Source: Nocardia transvalensis (GTDB taxonomy: Bacteria; Actinomycetota; Actinomycetes; Mycobacteriales; Mycobacteriaceae). Taken from it: a DNA stretch of 64,000 nt. This document shows, in pieces, positions 49,613 to 58,361 of the stretch (the first letter of the stretch is position 1; the number at the start of each line of letters is the position of its first letter). Where the stretch lies: positions 496,001-560,000 of the forward strand of contig NZ_JADLQQ010000002.1 of assembly GCF_015477765.1 (NCBI RefSeq). Direction: 5' to 3'. Made by a program: the position numbers and the translations under genes. The notes beneath the pieces were generated by a model. That model was not told the DNA's origin and made no database searches. It worked only from the letters and a program-made list of their open reading frames with translations.

Positions 49613-50848
49613 TTAGTCGGGTAGGAGCGGAACCGACAGTCCTTCACCGCGGCCCAGCAGCGCCGCCCGCGTGACGGTGCCCGCGCCGAAGCGGTCGCGG
49701 AGTTCGTCGAGGGTCGCATCGAGCGTGGAATTCGGGCGCGGCTCGAAGGGGAGGGTCAGCTGCCGGGGGTCGGCATCCTCGAGGTTGGTCAGGGACAGGC
49801 CGATGAGGGTGAGGCCGCGGGCGTGGATCGTCGGCATGGCCGAGGCCAGCAGGGTGCGGGCGATGCGCAGGATGACCGGGCCGTGGTCGGTGGCCTCGGG
49901 CAGGGTGTGGGAGCGGGTGGCGCGGGCGAAGTCGTCGAAACGCAAGCGCAGCACCACCGTTCGGCACATACGGTGGGCGGCGCGCAGCCGGTGGCCCAGC
50001 CGGTCGGCCAGACCGTGCAGATAGGCCTCGATCTCGTCCGCGGACCGCGGCCGTCGACCGAGCGCACGCTGTGCGCCGATCGAGCGTCGTCGACGACCGG
50101 TGTCGACGCGGCGCGGATCCCGCGCCCACGACAAGGCGTACAGATGGCGGGCCGCGGCCCGGCCGACTATCGGCGACAAGTTCTGCTCGCCGAGCTCGGC
50201 CAGCTGCCCGATCCGCATGATGCCGTGGTCGTGCAGCGTCCGGGCGGTCACCTCGCCCACGCCCCACAGCCTCTCGACCGGCAGCGGATGCAGGAAATCC
50301 AGCTCCTGATCCGGCGAAACCACCAGCAGACCATCGGGTTTGGCGACCGCGCTGGCCACCTTCGCCAGGAATTTGGTCCGCGCCACCCCGACCGAGATCG
50401 GCAACCCCACCCGCGTGCGCACCTCGGCCCGCAGCCCGGCAGCGATATGGGCCGGTTCACCCGAGATACGCCGCAGCCCACCGACATCGAGGAACGCCTC
50501 ATCGATCGAGATCCCCTCCACCTCCGGAGTGGTGTGGCGAAAGATCTCGAAGACCGCCCTACTGGCCTGCGCATACGCATTCATCCGGGGCGGCACCACG
50601 ATCGCATGCGGGCACAGCCGCAGCGCCTGACGCGCATTCATCGGCGTGCGCACCCCATACGCCTTGGCCTCGTAACTGGCGGCCAGCACCACACCCCCGC
50701 CCACGATCACCGGCTTCCCCCGCAAGGCGGGATCATCGCGCTGCTCGACGGAGGCATAGAACGAATCCAGATCCGCATGCAGGATCGATGCCTCGGCCCG
50801 CCCGGCCGGGAGCAGACCCCGCGGTGCAGCAGAAACGAGTCGAGACAC
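49613..50848 (-). CDS. dinB: DNA polymerase IV (Y-family translesion polymerase)
   Basis: About 411 residues. The catalytic palm has ILHADLDSFYASVEQ (first acidic residues) and GISIDEAFLDVGG (second Asp-Glu pair). Helix-hairpin-helix motifs follow (ERLWGVGEVTARTLHDHGIM). The little-finger domain runs to the end. I choose the GTG at 50848, directly after the LexA box. An ATG 48 bp upstream would put the operator inside the coding region. Regulated by the SOS response through the site at 50848-50861. Confidence 0.93.
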   Translation of the reverse strand: MSRLVSAAPRGLLPAGRAEASILHADLDSFYASVEQRDDPALRGKPVIVGGGVVLAASYEAKAYGVRTPMNARQALRLCPHAIVVPPRMNAYAQASRAVFEIFRHTTPEVEGISIDEAFLDVGGLRRISGEPAHIAAGLRAEVRTRVGLPISVGVARTKFLAKVASAVAKPDGLLVVSPDQELDFLHPLPVERLWGVGEVTARTLHDHGIMRIGQLAELGEQNLSPIVGRAAARHLYALSWARDPRRVDTGRRRRSIGAQRALGRRPRSADEIEAYLHGLADRLGHRLRAAHRMCRTVVLRLRFDDFARATRSHTLPEATDHGPVILRIARTLLASAMPTIHARGLTLIGLSLTNLEDADPRQLTLPFEPRPNSTLDATLDELRDRFGAGTVTRAALLGRGEGLSVPLLPD

Positions 50849-50861
50849 GAACATATGTTCG
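50848..50861 (-). promoter_or_regulatory. LexA (SOS) box at the dinB start
   Basis: CGAACATATGTTCG, a perfect 14-bp palindrome that fits the actinobacterial SOS consensus (GAAC-N4-GTTC core). It touches the chosen GTG of dinB, so bound LexA would block initiation directly, and the transcript would be leaderless or nearly so. Confidence 0.88.
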
Positions 50862-51012
50862 CATACGGTCGCTCGGTCCGCGACAGCGATGACCACGCCA
50901 CAAGGGGATTACTGCGGAAAGGTTGCCATCTCCTGGATATTAACTATCCTTCAGATAGGCGCCGGGCCGTGAATCTCAGAGCGAACATCGCATCTCGCCA
51001 TAAGGAGTAGCC

Positions 51013-51375
51013 ATGTCCTACCGCACCGGCGACCAGCCCTGGCTCCGCCCGACCCTCTTCGCGACACTCATCGCCGCATTCATCACGCAGAGATCGATTG
51101 CCCTGCCCTACGTGTGGCGCAACGGACCGAAGTCGGCGCTCGACTTCTTCGTCGGCGACATTTGGAAGACAGCGCCCGGCCGTTTCGCCATGGTCGACCT
51201 CGCCTTTGTGTGTATCGGCTTCCACGCGTGGGCCTTCGCCGAGGCCCGGCGGCTCGGCATCCTGCGCTGGTGGGCGGTCTCGTTCGCGCTCACCGCGGTA
51301 GGTATCGCATCGGCCATGCCGTTCTTCCTCCTGGTCCGTGACTTCACGGTGAGCAACCTTGCGAGCAAGGAATGA
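51013..51375 (+). CDS. Small membrane protein, DUF2834-like
   Basis: A 120-residue protein with an AAGGAG ribosome site. Three hydrophobic segments are seen near residues 14-28, 58-78 and 83-105. The middle section (DFFVGDIWKT ... FAMVDLAFVCIGFHAWAFAE) fits the pattern of DUF2834 proteins. Function unknown. It is convergent with the LysR gene at 51409. Confidence 0.65.
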   Translation: MSYRTGDQPWLRPTLFATLIAAFITQRSIALPYVWRNGPKSALDFFVGDIWKTAPGRFAMVDLAFVCIGFHAWAFAEARRLGILRWWAVSFALTAVGIASAMPFFLLVRDFTVSNLASKE

Positions 51376-51408
51376 GTCTCGCCGGCCCGCGAATCAGACG
51401 AGTAGTTT

Positions 51409-52308
51409 TCAGTCCGCGGCAGGTGTCGCGGTCGAGGGTGGCGGGGAATGGCTCAGGTAAGCGTCCACGACCGGGCTCGTTCGGGTGTCCGAGGTGCGGC
51501 GGATCAGGTAGGTGCTCATGGTCATGTCGATATCGGTGACAGGCAGGATCGCAAACGCGTTGGGATCTACATTGCGGAGGAAATCCGAGGCCGGGGCCAG
51601 GGCGGCGAATCGTTTTTCGTTGGCCAGCAGCAAGAGCATGCCGCCACTGTCGGAGAAGCGGAGGTCGGGGTCGGTGAGGATGCCCCGGTCGGCGACGCTC
51701 TGGCGCGTGCGCGCGGACAGTTCCCAATGCTTCGGGCCGAGGAGATAGGTGAAACCCTGCAAATCCTTGACCTGCAGCGACTCCCGGCCGGGAAAATGCG
51801 TCGCGTCGAGTACAACCACCAGCGCCTCGGTGTAAAGCAGCGTGGTACCGAGCGTGACGTCGGCGGCAGGAACACGCGAGAACGCGATATCGATCCGTTT
51901 GTCGAGCAGTTCGGCTTCCATGGCCAGCGACGGCTTCTGCCGCACCGCGATGCGGTATTCACCGGCGAGATCGCGGTTGGTCGCGGCGATCTGCGTGCGG
52001 TGATATGGGTTCAACGAATCGGGAATGGCGACCCGAACCTCCATGGACACCGCGCGCCGCCGAACCAACGCCGGGAGCTCGTCGAATTCCGCCACCAACC
52101 GGGCCGCGACCGGCAACAGCGCCTCGCCGGCCGAGGTCAGCCGGGTGTGATGGGTCGAGCGGTCGAACAACGGTGCCCCGAGTTCCCGTTCGAGCGCCTT
52201 GATGCGCTGGCTCAGCGGCGGCAGCGACATCCGCAACACGTCCGCCGCCTTGGTGAAATTCAATTCCCGCGCGACCGCGAGGAAGTACCGCAGATGACGG
52301 ATCTCCAT
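51409..52308 (-). CDS. LysR-family transcriptional regulator
   Basis: A 299-residue LysR-type protein with a standard N-terminal winged helix (MEIRHLRYFLAVARELNFTK; AADVLRMSLPPLSQRIKALE) and a ligand domain from about residue 90. It is divergent from the acyl-CoA dehydrogenase gene, which it most likely controls. An inverted repeat 69 bp upstream of its start (52377-52391) is a candidate binding site. Confidence 0.9.
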   Translation of the reverse strand: MEIRHLRYFLAVARELNFTKAADVLRMSLPPLSQRIKALERELGAPLFDRSTHHTRLTSAGEALLPVAARLVAEFDELPALVRRRAVSMEVRVAIPDSLNPYHRTQIAATNRDLAGEYRIAVRQKPSLAMEAELLDKRIDIAFSRVPAADVTLGTTLLYTEALVVVLDATHFPGRESLQVKDLQGFTYLLGPKHWELSARTRQSVADRGILTDPDLRFSDSGGMLLLLANEKRFAALAPASDFLRNVDPNAFAILPVTDIDMTMSTYLIRRTSDTRTSPVVDAYLSHSPPPSTATPAAD

Positions 52309-52686
52309 ATCCAGGATGGTAATCGACGCCCGGACCGGGTTGTCTTATCGCGCCGATGAACACCGATCAGAGATCGAACGGTCATTCCGTTGTTCACCCC
52401 CGACGCTTACCTTGATTACCGAGGGAACAACACGACAACCCCAGGACCGGGATGGCGCTTACTCCGTGCCGACAACTCAATTTTCCGGAACACGTCCGAC
52501 GGGCATCGCGTCCGTTTCTATCTTCGGAGATCGTCCGCCGCATTAAGATCAACGACGGCTTCACTCCGCCTTCGGTGGAATCATTCCCGCGCGGTGCAGG
52601 CCGAATTCCAGGCACCGGGTTCCGGTAAACGGCAGACACGATCGACCGTCCGAAGAGGTCCGGGTTCCGACGAGAAGGGAAGTCCG
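52309..52686. promoter_or_regulatory. Divergent promoter region, LysR to acyl-CoA dehydrogenase
   Basis: A 378-bp gap. It contains AACGG TCATT CCGTT (52377-52391), a perfect 5-bp inverted repeat with a 5-bp centre that fits the T-N11-A style of LysR sites. The remaining ~290 bp toward the dehydrogenase show no convincing gene: frames exist but lack a ribosome site and motifs. Confidence 0.55.
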
Positions 52687-53877
52687 ATGGACATTCTGCA
52701 CATCGACGATCAGCTCACCGACGAGGAGCGCACTATTCGTGACACCGTGCGCGACTACGTCGACAAGAACATCCAGCCCCGAGTGTCCGGCTGGTTCGAA
52801 GAAGACACCCTTCCGATTCGGGAGCTAGCGCCGGAGCTGGGCAAACTGGGCCTGTTCGGGATGCAACTGAAGGGCTACGGCCTGCCGGGCTCGAGCGCGG
52901 TGGCCTACGGTGTGGCCTGCCGCGAGCTGGAGGCCGCCGATTCCGGTCTGCGCACGCTGCTGTCGGTGCAGGGATCGCTGGCGATGAGCTCCATCTACAA
53001 GTTCGGCACCGAGGACCAGAAAACCGAATGGCTGGCACGCATGGCCGCCGGTGAGGCCCTCGGGTGCTTCGGCAGTACCGAACCGCGCGGCGGCTCGGAG
53101 GTCGCTGCCATGCAGACCTACGCGCGCCGCGACGGCTCGGACTGGATCCTCAACGGTCACAAGAAATGGATCGGCAACGCCGCCCTCGCCGATGTCGCCG
53201 TGATCTGGGCCCAGACCGACAACGGCGTCCGCGGCTTTTTGGTGCCGGGAGGCACGCCCGGGTTCAACACCAGCGTCATCAAGCACAAGTGGGGGCTGCG
53301 CGCCGCGGTCACCTGCGAGATCGTCCTGGACAACGTGCGCCTGCCGGCCGAGGCGATCCTGCCCGGGACGACCGGCATCGAGAGCCTGCTGGCCTGCACG
53401 CTGGAAGCCCAGTACGGGATCCTGTTCGGAGTGACCGGCGCCGCGCGGACCTGCTACGAGACCGCGGTGGACTACGCGAAGTCCCGCCGGCAGTTCGGCC
53501 TCCCGATCGGCGGATTCCAGATGACCCAGCAGAAATTGGCGCGGATGGAGATCGCCCTCGGGCAGGCCGCGCTGGTGGCCATGCAGATCGGGCGACTCAA
53601 GGACCAGGGCAAGGTCACGCAGCCGATGGTGTCGTTCGGCAAGCTCGCCAACGTCCGCACCGCGCTCGAGGTAGCCCGCCAAGCCCGCACGATCCTGGCC
53701 GCCAACGGAATCACTCTCGACTACCCGGTGATCCGGCATATGAACAACCTCGAAGCCGTGTTCACCTACGAGGGCACCGAGGAGATCCACACACTGGTGC
53801 TCGGTGAAACCATCACCGGCCTGCCCGCCTGGTCACCTGCCGTACCGTCCCCCCTGACCGGAGCCACGAGTTCCTGA
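52687..53877 (+). CDS. Acyl-CoA dehydrogenase, glutaryl-CoA-dehydrogenase-like
   Basis: A 396-residue FAD enzyme. FAD/substrate signature: CFGSTEPRGGSEVAAMQT near residue 125. The second domain has WILNGHKKWIGNAALADVAV. The C-terminal catalytic region is FTYEGTEEIHTLVLGETITG, with the Glu base near residue 370 where acyl-CoA dehydrogenases of this group carry it. Pattern and length resemble GcdH more than medium-chain enzymes. GGGA-preceded ATG at 52687. Likely controlled by the divergent LysR protein. Confidence 0.9.
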   Translation: MDILHIDDQLTDEERTIRDTVRDYVDKNIQPRVSGWFEEDTLPIRELAPELGKLGLFGMQLKGYGLPGSSAVAYGVACRELEAADSGLRTLLSVQGSLAMSSIYKFGTEDQKTEWLARMAAGEALGCFGSTEPRGGSEVAAMQTYARRDGSDWILNGHKKWIGNAALADVAVIWAQTDNGVRGFLVPGGTPGFNTSVIKHKWGLRAAVTCEIVLDNVRLPAEAILPGTTGIESLLACTLEAQYGILFGVTGAARTCYETAVDYAKSRRQFGLPIGGFQMTQQKLARMEIALGQAALVAMQIGRLKDQGKVTQPMVSFGKLANVRTALEVARQARTILAANGITLDYPVIRHMNNLEAVFTYEGTEEIHTLVLGETITGLPAWSPAVPSPLTGATSS

Positions 53878-53932
53878 AAGTCGCCGCGAGAACTCGAATC
53901 CCGACAGGTGGCCATGTCGATACACAGAATAC

Positions 53933-53970
53933 GAGCGGCTGAGGACCCCTTGGGGGGACCTCAGCCGCTC
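53933..53970 (+). terminator. Strong hairpin terminator
   Basis: GAGCGGCTGAGG pairs with CCTCAGCCGCTC (12 bp, perfect), and inside it CCCC pairs with GGGG around a TTGG loop, separated by single-base bulges. It starts 55 bp after the acyl-CoA dehydrogenase stop. One of the strongest hairpins in the window. Confidence 0.85.
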
Positions 53971-54292
53971 CGACTTGTCGAATGACGAATGCAGTCGCGG
54001 ATGTCCTGTGGCCTGTCGAACGCACAATATGCGGTGAGCGTAGATGCTGATCTAGGGTGCCGGAGGGTGCAGAGGGCAGTACTTCATCAGGTCTGGCACC
54101 CCCGCCAGCTACCGACTCGGCCCTGCGGCGTGGGACGCGACCGTGACAGCGGCTGTCGTTGCCCTGCATATGAGTTACGAGTCCTGGGTGGGGCAGCGGT
54201 GGGATCTCGGCGAAGCGCCGCCCTCTCTCTCCTAGGGGTCGTCGGGGCGGCACCACAAGCAAGCCTCGGGGTGAGTTCTCGATGACGGGCGA
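53971..54292. other. Intergenic region with no recognised feature
   Basis: 322 bp between the terminator and the stop of the papain-like gene. Frames of up to ~100 codons on each strand cover it but show no motif, ribosome site or codon bias. Short GGTGCC/GGCACC elements near 54057 and 54109 could pair at long range, but I would not claim an RNA gene. Confidence 0.45.
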
Positions 54293-54955
54293 TCAGGCCG
54301 TGCTGCCGGGAACGTTCACCGTGATCTCCCCGCCGAGGTGGTAGCCCTCCGCCAGTCGCAGGTTGTCTCCGCTCCAGAAGCGGCCTGGGTCATACCAATT
54401 CGGGCGTTTGGCGGGGAGTAGCCCCATGCCCTGATACGTCAGGGCGACGACTTCTGCGCAGTATGCGTTCTCCAGACCGGCGTTGTCGGAGTCGCGCTTG
54501 TTCGACCGCTTCGGTCGTGGCATCCGGCCCAGCAGCCATCGGCCCGCCAGGGCGCTGGTGGACGGGAAGGGCATGCCGTCCAGACGTGCCACTACACGCA
54601 GCGCCGCATCCTCCATCTCGTGGGTCACCGGTCGGTCCAACTGACGCATCCACGCCTGCTGGCCGTACTCCTGGGTCCATCGGAGGACCGCAGCCCGCAA
54701 ATCGTGGAGCTGGGCTCCCCGATGATGGTTGCCCGACCAGATATCGGGCAGCGTCCGGCCGAGTTCGGCATGCCACATCAGTGGCGGCAGGTCATCGATG
54801 ACCAATGCCATGCCGACGTGGTTGACCGGACTGTTGGTCAATCCTCTGATCGCGCGGTCGGCGGGGGAGTGGCCGCGGAACAACCACAGATCTCCCGTTC
54901 GCGTGAGCTCCACCGCTTCGTCGAAGCCGATACTCGAAGGCGATTCGCGTGGCAC
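54293..54955 (-). CDS. Permuted papain-like (NlpC/P60-related) amidase-type protein
   Basis: About 220 residues. A permuted catalytic order is suggested by a His in SPVNHVGMALVIDD near residue 42 and a late Cys in NAYCAEVVALTYQGMG near residue 173. TGDLWLFRGHSPADRAIRGL precedes the His. This arrangement is typical of YiiX/lecithin-retinol-acyltransferase-like folds, which cleave or transfer acyl or peptide groups. No signal peptide is seen. I choose the GTG at 54955, 18 bp from the divergent small gene. The substrate is unknown. Confidence 0.65.
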   Translation of the reverse strand: MPRESPSSIGFDEAVELTRTGDLWLFRGHSPADRAIRGLTNSPVNHVGMALVIDDLPPLMWHAELGRTLPDIWSGNHHRGAQLHDLRAAVLRWTQEYGQQAWMRQLDRPVTHEMEDAALRVVARLDGMPFPSTSALAGRWLLGRMPRPKRSNKRDSDNAGLENAYCAEVVALTYQGMGLLPAKRPNWYDPGRFWSGDNLRLAEGYHLGGEITVNVPGSTA

Positions 54956-54973
54956 GGCGACTAGCCTAGGCGC

Positions 54974-55138
54974 ATGCGCTGGTCGAAGATATTGGGTCTG
55001 GCGGGGGTCGCGGGTGTCGCGGCGACCGGTGTGATCATCGTGCGGGCCGAACGCAAACGCCGCGCCTACACTCCGGACCAGGTTCGGGAACGGCTGCACG
55101 CACGCCTCGGCGATCAACCCGACCGCCGAGGATCTTGA
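54974..55138 (+). CDS. Small conserved single-helix membrane protein
   Basis: A 54-residue frame beginning MRWSKILGLAGVAGVAATGV. It has one membrane helix (about residues 6-23) followed by a charged tail (RAERKRRAYTPDQVRERLHA). Tails of the type RRRAYTPDEIRxRLH are common to small actinobacterial proteins, which supports a real gene. The promoter must be shared with the divergent papain-like gene because only 18 bp separate the starts. Function unknown. Confidence 0.7.
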   Translation: MRWSKILGLAGVAGVAATGVIIVRAERKRRAYTPDQVRERLHARLGDQPDRRGS

Positions 55139-55410
55139 TCATCTCGGCTTGGTGGCCCACAGGATGACGTTCGTGCCGAAGAATTTCTTGCTCCACCCGA
55201 TGTTCCGAAAACCGATTCCGCGCAGCACATCGGCGACATGCCGGGGTGACGCGAAGGCGAGGGTGCTGGATTCGAGATAGGTGTAGGAGGACCGGTCCGG
55301 GCTCGAGAACCCGGTGCTGGTCGCGAAGCACCGCGGTCAGGTCTTCGACGTTCCGGAGCAGATAGCCCGCCGTGATCCCGAAGTCGACACCCGTCACAGT
55401 GACCGTCTTC
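55139..55410 (-). pseudogene. Remnant of a UbiE/MenG-like class I methyltransferase
   Basis: Two fragments in different frames. The upstream part reads GYLLRNVEDLTAVLRDQHRV then LEPG, the region after the SAM-binding motifs. The downstream part, in another frame, reads YTYLESSTLAFASPRHVADV then LRGIGFRNIGWSKKFFGTNV and ends ILWATKPR with a stop. About 50 residues that normally separate them are missing, and no N-terminal Rossmann motif is found upstream. It is a decayed gene, not an annotation split. Confidence 0.7.
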
Positions 55411-55605
55411 GACGGCCTGGTCGCCCTCAGCACCGATCAGTGGACCCGCTTCGACGAGGCGGGCCTGCTCCGCACCGACATCGACCGCACCTGGCCCCGT
55501 CTGCTGCCTCTGACCCTCGTAATCGGGCACGGTCATCCTGCGAGACATGCTCCTGCGCACCGGCCTGTTTCGGCATTGGCAGGAACGTTGTTGCCTCGGC
55601 TCTAC

Positions 55606-56784
55606 CTAGGCGATGTCGATATCGGCGTAGATCGCGGCGTGATCGGACGCGGCGTGCACCTTGCTCGTCATGGTGTCGAAGTGGGGGAACAGGGTGCCGT
55701 TGACACCGCCCCAGACACCCTTGCGGAAGATTCCGGCGCGGGTGGTCCGGGCGAACAGGGCGGGAGAGAGCAGCAGGTAGTCGATCTTGTTGCTCTTGGT
55801 GCCGTTGCCGAAGGTGCCGGGCCGTTCCTCGTCCGGATCGCCGTCGTCGAAGTCGGCGACGTGGGCGATATCGGTGAGATCGGTTCCGTCGAGCAACGGC
55901 TCGAGGGGATCGCTGTCGGGGGTGTCGTTGAAATCGCCCAGCACGATCACGTGCTCGGTGCCGCTGTCGCGGAGCCGCCGATAGATCTTGGCGACCTCCT
56001 CGGCCTGACGGCGCCGGCGCCTGTTGCTGGCGGATTGGTTACCGCCGAACTTGCTTTTCAGGTGGTTGACCATCACCACGAACGACTGGCCCGCCAACCC
56101 GCTGCCGGAGGGAAACAGGAACCGGTATTCGGGGCAGTCGCGGCTGAAGATCCGATTACCCAACGGGCCGTCGTCGATGTGGGAGCGGATGTCCTGGATC
56201 GGGTACTCGTCGGTGGCCAGGATGCCGACGTCGATGCCGCGGGTGTCGTTGCCGTCGATCAGCATGACGTGCGGATACCGCGGCTCGTCTCCGCCGTCGC
56301 GGAGGAAACTGTCGCTGAAGCGGCTCAGGGTGAGCCGATCTTCGGCTTCGACGACACCGACGATGTCGGCGCCGACTTCGGCGAGGACGCGGGCCGTGTG
56401 GGTGACCGCGAGCGCGGGAATGGGATCTTTGATCAGGTCGACGAAGCCGACGAAGTCGTCGCGGCCCTCGGCGACGACGACGATGTCGTCCTCCCCACCG
56501 CCGCGCGGGCGTTTCAGAAGTTGGCCGCGGATCTTCCGCATGACGGCGAAGGTGTTCTTGCGCGCCGGGTCGCCGTCGTCGCGCAGCAGACGCAAGGTCT
56601 TCAACAGTCGAAGGATCTCGGTTTTGTCTGCGGCACTGTAGGTTTCGCGCTCGATCAGCTCGTTGATCCGGGCATGTGCGTCGAGAACGGCGGCGGCGAC
56701 ATCGGCAGGGGCGTTCATCGCGCGGGGTCGGGAGAAGAGGTTCTCGACGTTGTAGGAGGCGATTCGGAAGCTGGCGGCGGGCAT
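55606..56784 (-). CDS. Endonuclease/exonuclease/phosphatase (EEP) family protein
   Basis: A 392-residue protein of the DNase I-like EEP fold. Family motifs are FRIASYNVENLFSRPRAMN (Asn metal ligand), VVGVVEAEDRLTL (Glu metal ligand), VMVNHLKSKFGGNQ, VIVLGDFNDTPDSDP (catalytic Asp and Asn) and the C-terminal ASDHAAIYADI (His). All catalytic positions are present. No signal peptide is seen from the chosen ATG. The substrate (nucleic acid, phosphoinositide or other phosphodiester) cannot be told from sequence. Confidence 0.88.
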   Translation of the reverse strand: MPAASFRIASYNVENLFSRPRAMNAPADVAAAVLDAHARINELIERETYSAADKTEILRLLKTLRLLRDDGDPARKNTFAVMRKIRGQLLKRPRGGGEDDIVVVAEGRDDFVGFVDLIKDPIPALAVTHTARVLAEVGADIVGVVEAEDRLTLSRFSDSFLRDGGDEPRYPHVMLIDGNDTRGIDVGILATDEYPIQDIRSHIDDGPLGNRIFSRDCPEYRFLFPSGSGLAGQSFVVMVNHLKSKFGGNQSASNRRRRRQAEEVAKIYRRLRDSGTEHVIVLGDFNDTPDSDPLEPLLDGTDLTDIAHVADFDDGDPDEERPGTFGNGTKSNKIDYLLLSPALFARTTRAGIFRKGVWGGVNGTLFPHFDTMTSKVHAASDHAAIYADIDIA

Positions 56785-56895
56785 GGCAGTACTCCGGTCG
56801 AGAGGGTGTGCAGCCGACGCGGCGACGGGCCGGTACGGCTGCACTGTGACCATGTATCGCCGCTCGAGCGCGAGTAGTTATCCCCGCGGGTTAAT

Positions 56896-56909
56896 TAGAA
56901 CGCGTTGTC
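56896..56909. promoter_or_regulatory. KstR-like operator, 13 of 14 positions
   Basis: TAGAACGCGTTGTC against the KstR consensus TNNAACNNGTTNNA (only the last base differs). It lies 45 bp from the next, perfect site, in the gap between the EEP gene and the nitronate monooxygenase gene. Confidence 0.5.
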
Positions 56910-56953
56910 ATGACGATTCGCCGCCCCCGATCAGTGAACCCCTGGCTCTGATG

Positions 56954-56967
56954 TGAAACGTGTTCTA
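56954..56967. promoter_or_regulatory. KstR-like operator, perfect consensus match
   Basis: TGAAACGTGTTCTA fits TNNAACNNGTTNNA at every fixed position and is nearly palindromic. It lies 55 bp upstream of the nitronate monooxygenase start. KstR is the TetR-family repressor of cholesterol degradation genes in mycobacteria and rhodococci. Confidence 0.7.
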
Positions 56968-57021
56968 GTGTTGGTGAGCGAAGCTTTCCAGCGCCGGAAG
57001 ATATGAGGAGATCACCACGCC

Positions 57022-58143
57022 ATGCGTACCGAGATCTGCGAACGACTGGGTATCGACGTTCCCATCTTCGCCTTCACCCACTGCCGCGACGTTGCTGCCG
57101 CGGTGAGCAATGCCGGCGGACTCGGGGTGCTCGGCGCTGTCGGATTCACCGCCGAGCAGCTGGAGGTCGAGCTGGCCTGGCTGGACGAGCACGTGCACGG
57201 GGTCTACGGCGTGGATCTGGTCATTCCGTCCAAGTACGAGGGCAAGGGGCTGGACGGCCTGAGCCCGCAGGAGCTGGAAGCCGAACTGGCCAAACTGGTT
57301 CCGCAGGGCCACCGGGAATTCGCCGAGAAGATCCTGGCCGACCACGGTGTGCCGCACCTGCCCGAGGGTGAACACCACAATCAGCTGCTGGGCTGGACCG
57401 CCACCACCGCCGCCCCACAGGTGGAGGTGATTCTGCGGCATCCCAAGGCGAAGCTGGTCGCCAATGCGCTGGGCACCCCGCCCGACGACGTGATCAAACA
57501 GGTGCAGGACTCCGGGCGGTTGATCGGGGCGCTGTGCGGATCGGTCAAGCATGCCCTCAACCACAAGCGCGCCGGGCTGGATTTCGTTGTCTGCCAAGGG
57601 ACAGAGGGCGGCGGGCACTGCGGTGAGATCTCCTCGCTCGTGTTGTGGCCGCAGGTGATCGACGCCGTCGGCGATCTGCCGGTGCTGGCCGCCGGAGGTA
57701 TCGGCAGCGGCCGCCAGATCGCCGCGGCCATGGCGATGGGGGCGGCGGGGGCCTGGACCGGGTCGATCTGGCTCACCGTCGAGGAGGCGAATGTGCCTCC
57801 GGCCCAGATGCAGACCTATATCGACGCCTCCAGCCACGACACCGTGCGCTCGCGCTCGTGGACGGGTAAGCCCTGCCGCATGCTGCGCAACGACTGGACC
57901 GACGCCTGGGAGCGCGGCGACACCCCCGACCCGCTGCCCATGCCGCTGCAGATGATGGTCGCCCTCGACGGCGTCAAACGCGGCCACCGCTACCCCGAGG
58001 CCGCCAAGGAGGTCAACTTCAACCCCGTCGGCCAGGTCGTCGGCATGATGAAGAAGGTCGACCGCACCGCCGACGTCATGCAGAGGTTGATCGAGGAGTA
58101 TCTGGAAGCCTGCGAACGGTTGAACAAGCTGAACAATGGGTGA
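57022..58143 (+). CDS. Nitronate monooxygenase / NPD-family flavoprotein
   Basis: A 373-residue FMN TIM-barrel protein of the 2-nitropropane dioxygenase family. Landmarks are PIFAFTHCRDVAAAVSNAGG and LGVLGAVG at the N-terminus, the phosphate-binding VVCQGTEGGGHCGE near residue 195, and LPVLAAGGIGSGRQIAAAMA followed by GAAGAWTGSIWL. A KstR-like operator upstream and the match in length to the NPD-type proteins of the mycobacterial sterol regulon suggest a role in sterol or lipid catabolism rather than nitronate detoxification. That is inference. Confidence 0.9.
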   Translation: MRTEICERLGIDVPIFAFTHCRDVAAAVSNAGGLGVLGAVGFTAEQLEVELAWLDEHVHGVYGVDLVIPSKYEGKGLDGLSPQELEAELAKLVPQGHREFAEKILADHGVPHLPEGEHHNQLLGWTATTAAPQVEVILRHPKAKLVANALGTPPDDVIKQVQDSGRLIGALCGSVKHALNHKRAGLDFVVCQGTEGGGHCGEISSLVLWPQVIDAVGDLPVLAAGGIGSGRQIAAAMAMGAAGAWTGSIWLTVEEANVPPAQMQTYIDASSHDTVRSRSWTGKPCRMLRNDWTDAWERGDTPDPLPMPLQMMVALDGVKRGHRYPEAAKEVNFNPVGQVVGMMKKVDRTADVMQRLIEEYLEACERLNKLNNG

Positions 58144-58146
58144 TGA

Positions 58147-58181
58147 CCCTGTGCCCGCGCCCTGGGGGCGCGGGCACAGGG
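58147..58181 (+). terminator. Perfect 16-bp hairpin terminator plus an extra half-copy
   Basis: CCCTGTGCCCGCGCCC pairs perfectly with GGGCGCGGGCACAGGG around a TGG loop, four bases after the nitronate monooxygenase stop codon. A third copy of the right arm (GGCGCGGGCACAGGG) recurs at about 58198-58212, which could pair alternatively with the left arm. Confidence 0.85.
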
Positions 58182-58361
58182 AATGAAGATCGGCGTCGGC
58201 GCGGGCACAGGGTGATGATGTTGGCGGGGGCGAGCATCTGGGACGGTGGTCGGACGGTCCTTGTGCCGCAGCCGAGGACGTGACCGGGCGGATGCGCAGG
58301 AGGCAGTGCGGGAGTCGGGTGATCGGTCCCCGGATGTCTTGGCGCACCGTAGGATCTGGCG

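Noticed and set aside
54057..54115. Possible structured RNA between paired GGTGCC and GGCACC elements
   Set aside because: Only a 6-bp complementarity and no match to an RNA family that I recognise.
53989..54285. 98-codon plus-strand frame after the acyl-CoA dehydrogenase terminator
   Set aside because: No ribosome site, Cys/Arg-rich composition, no motif, and its codon use does not match neighbouring genes.
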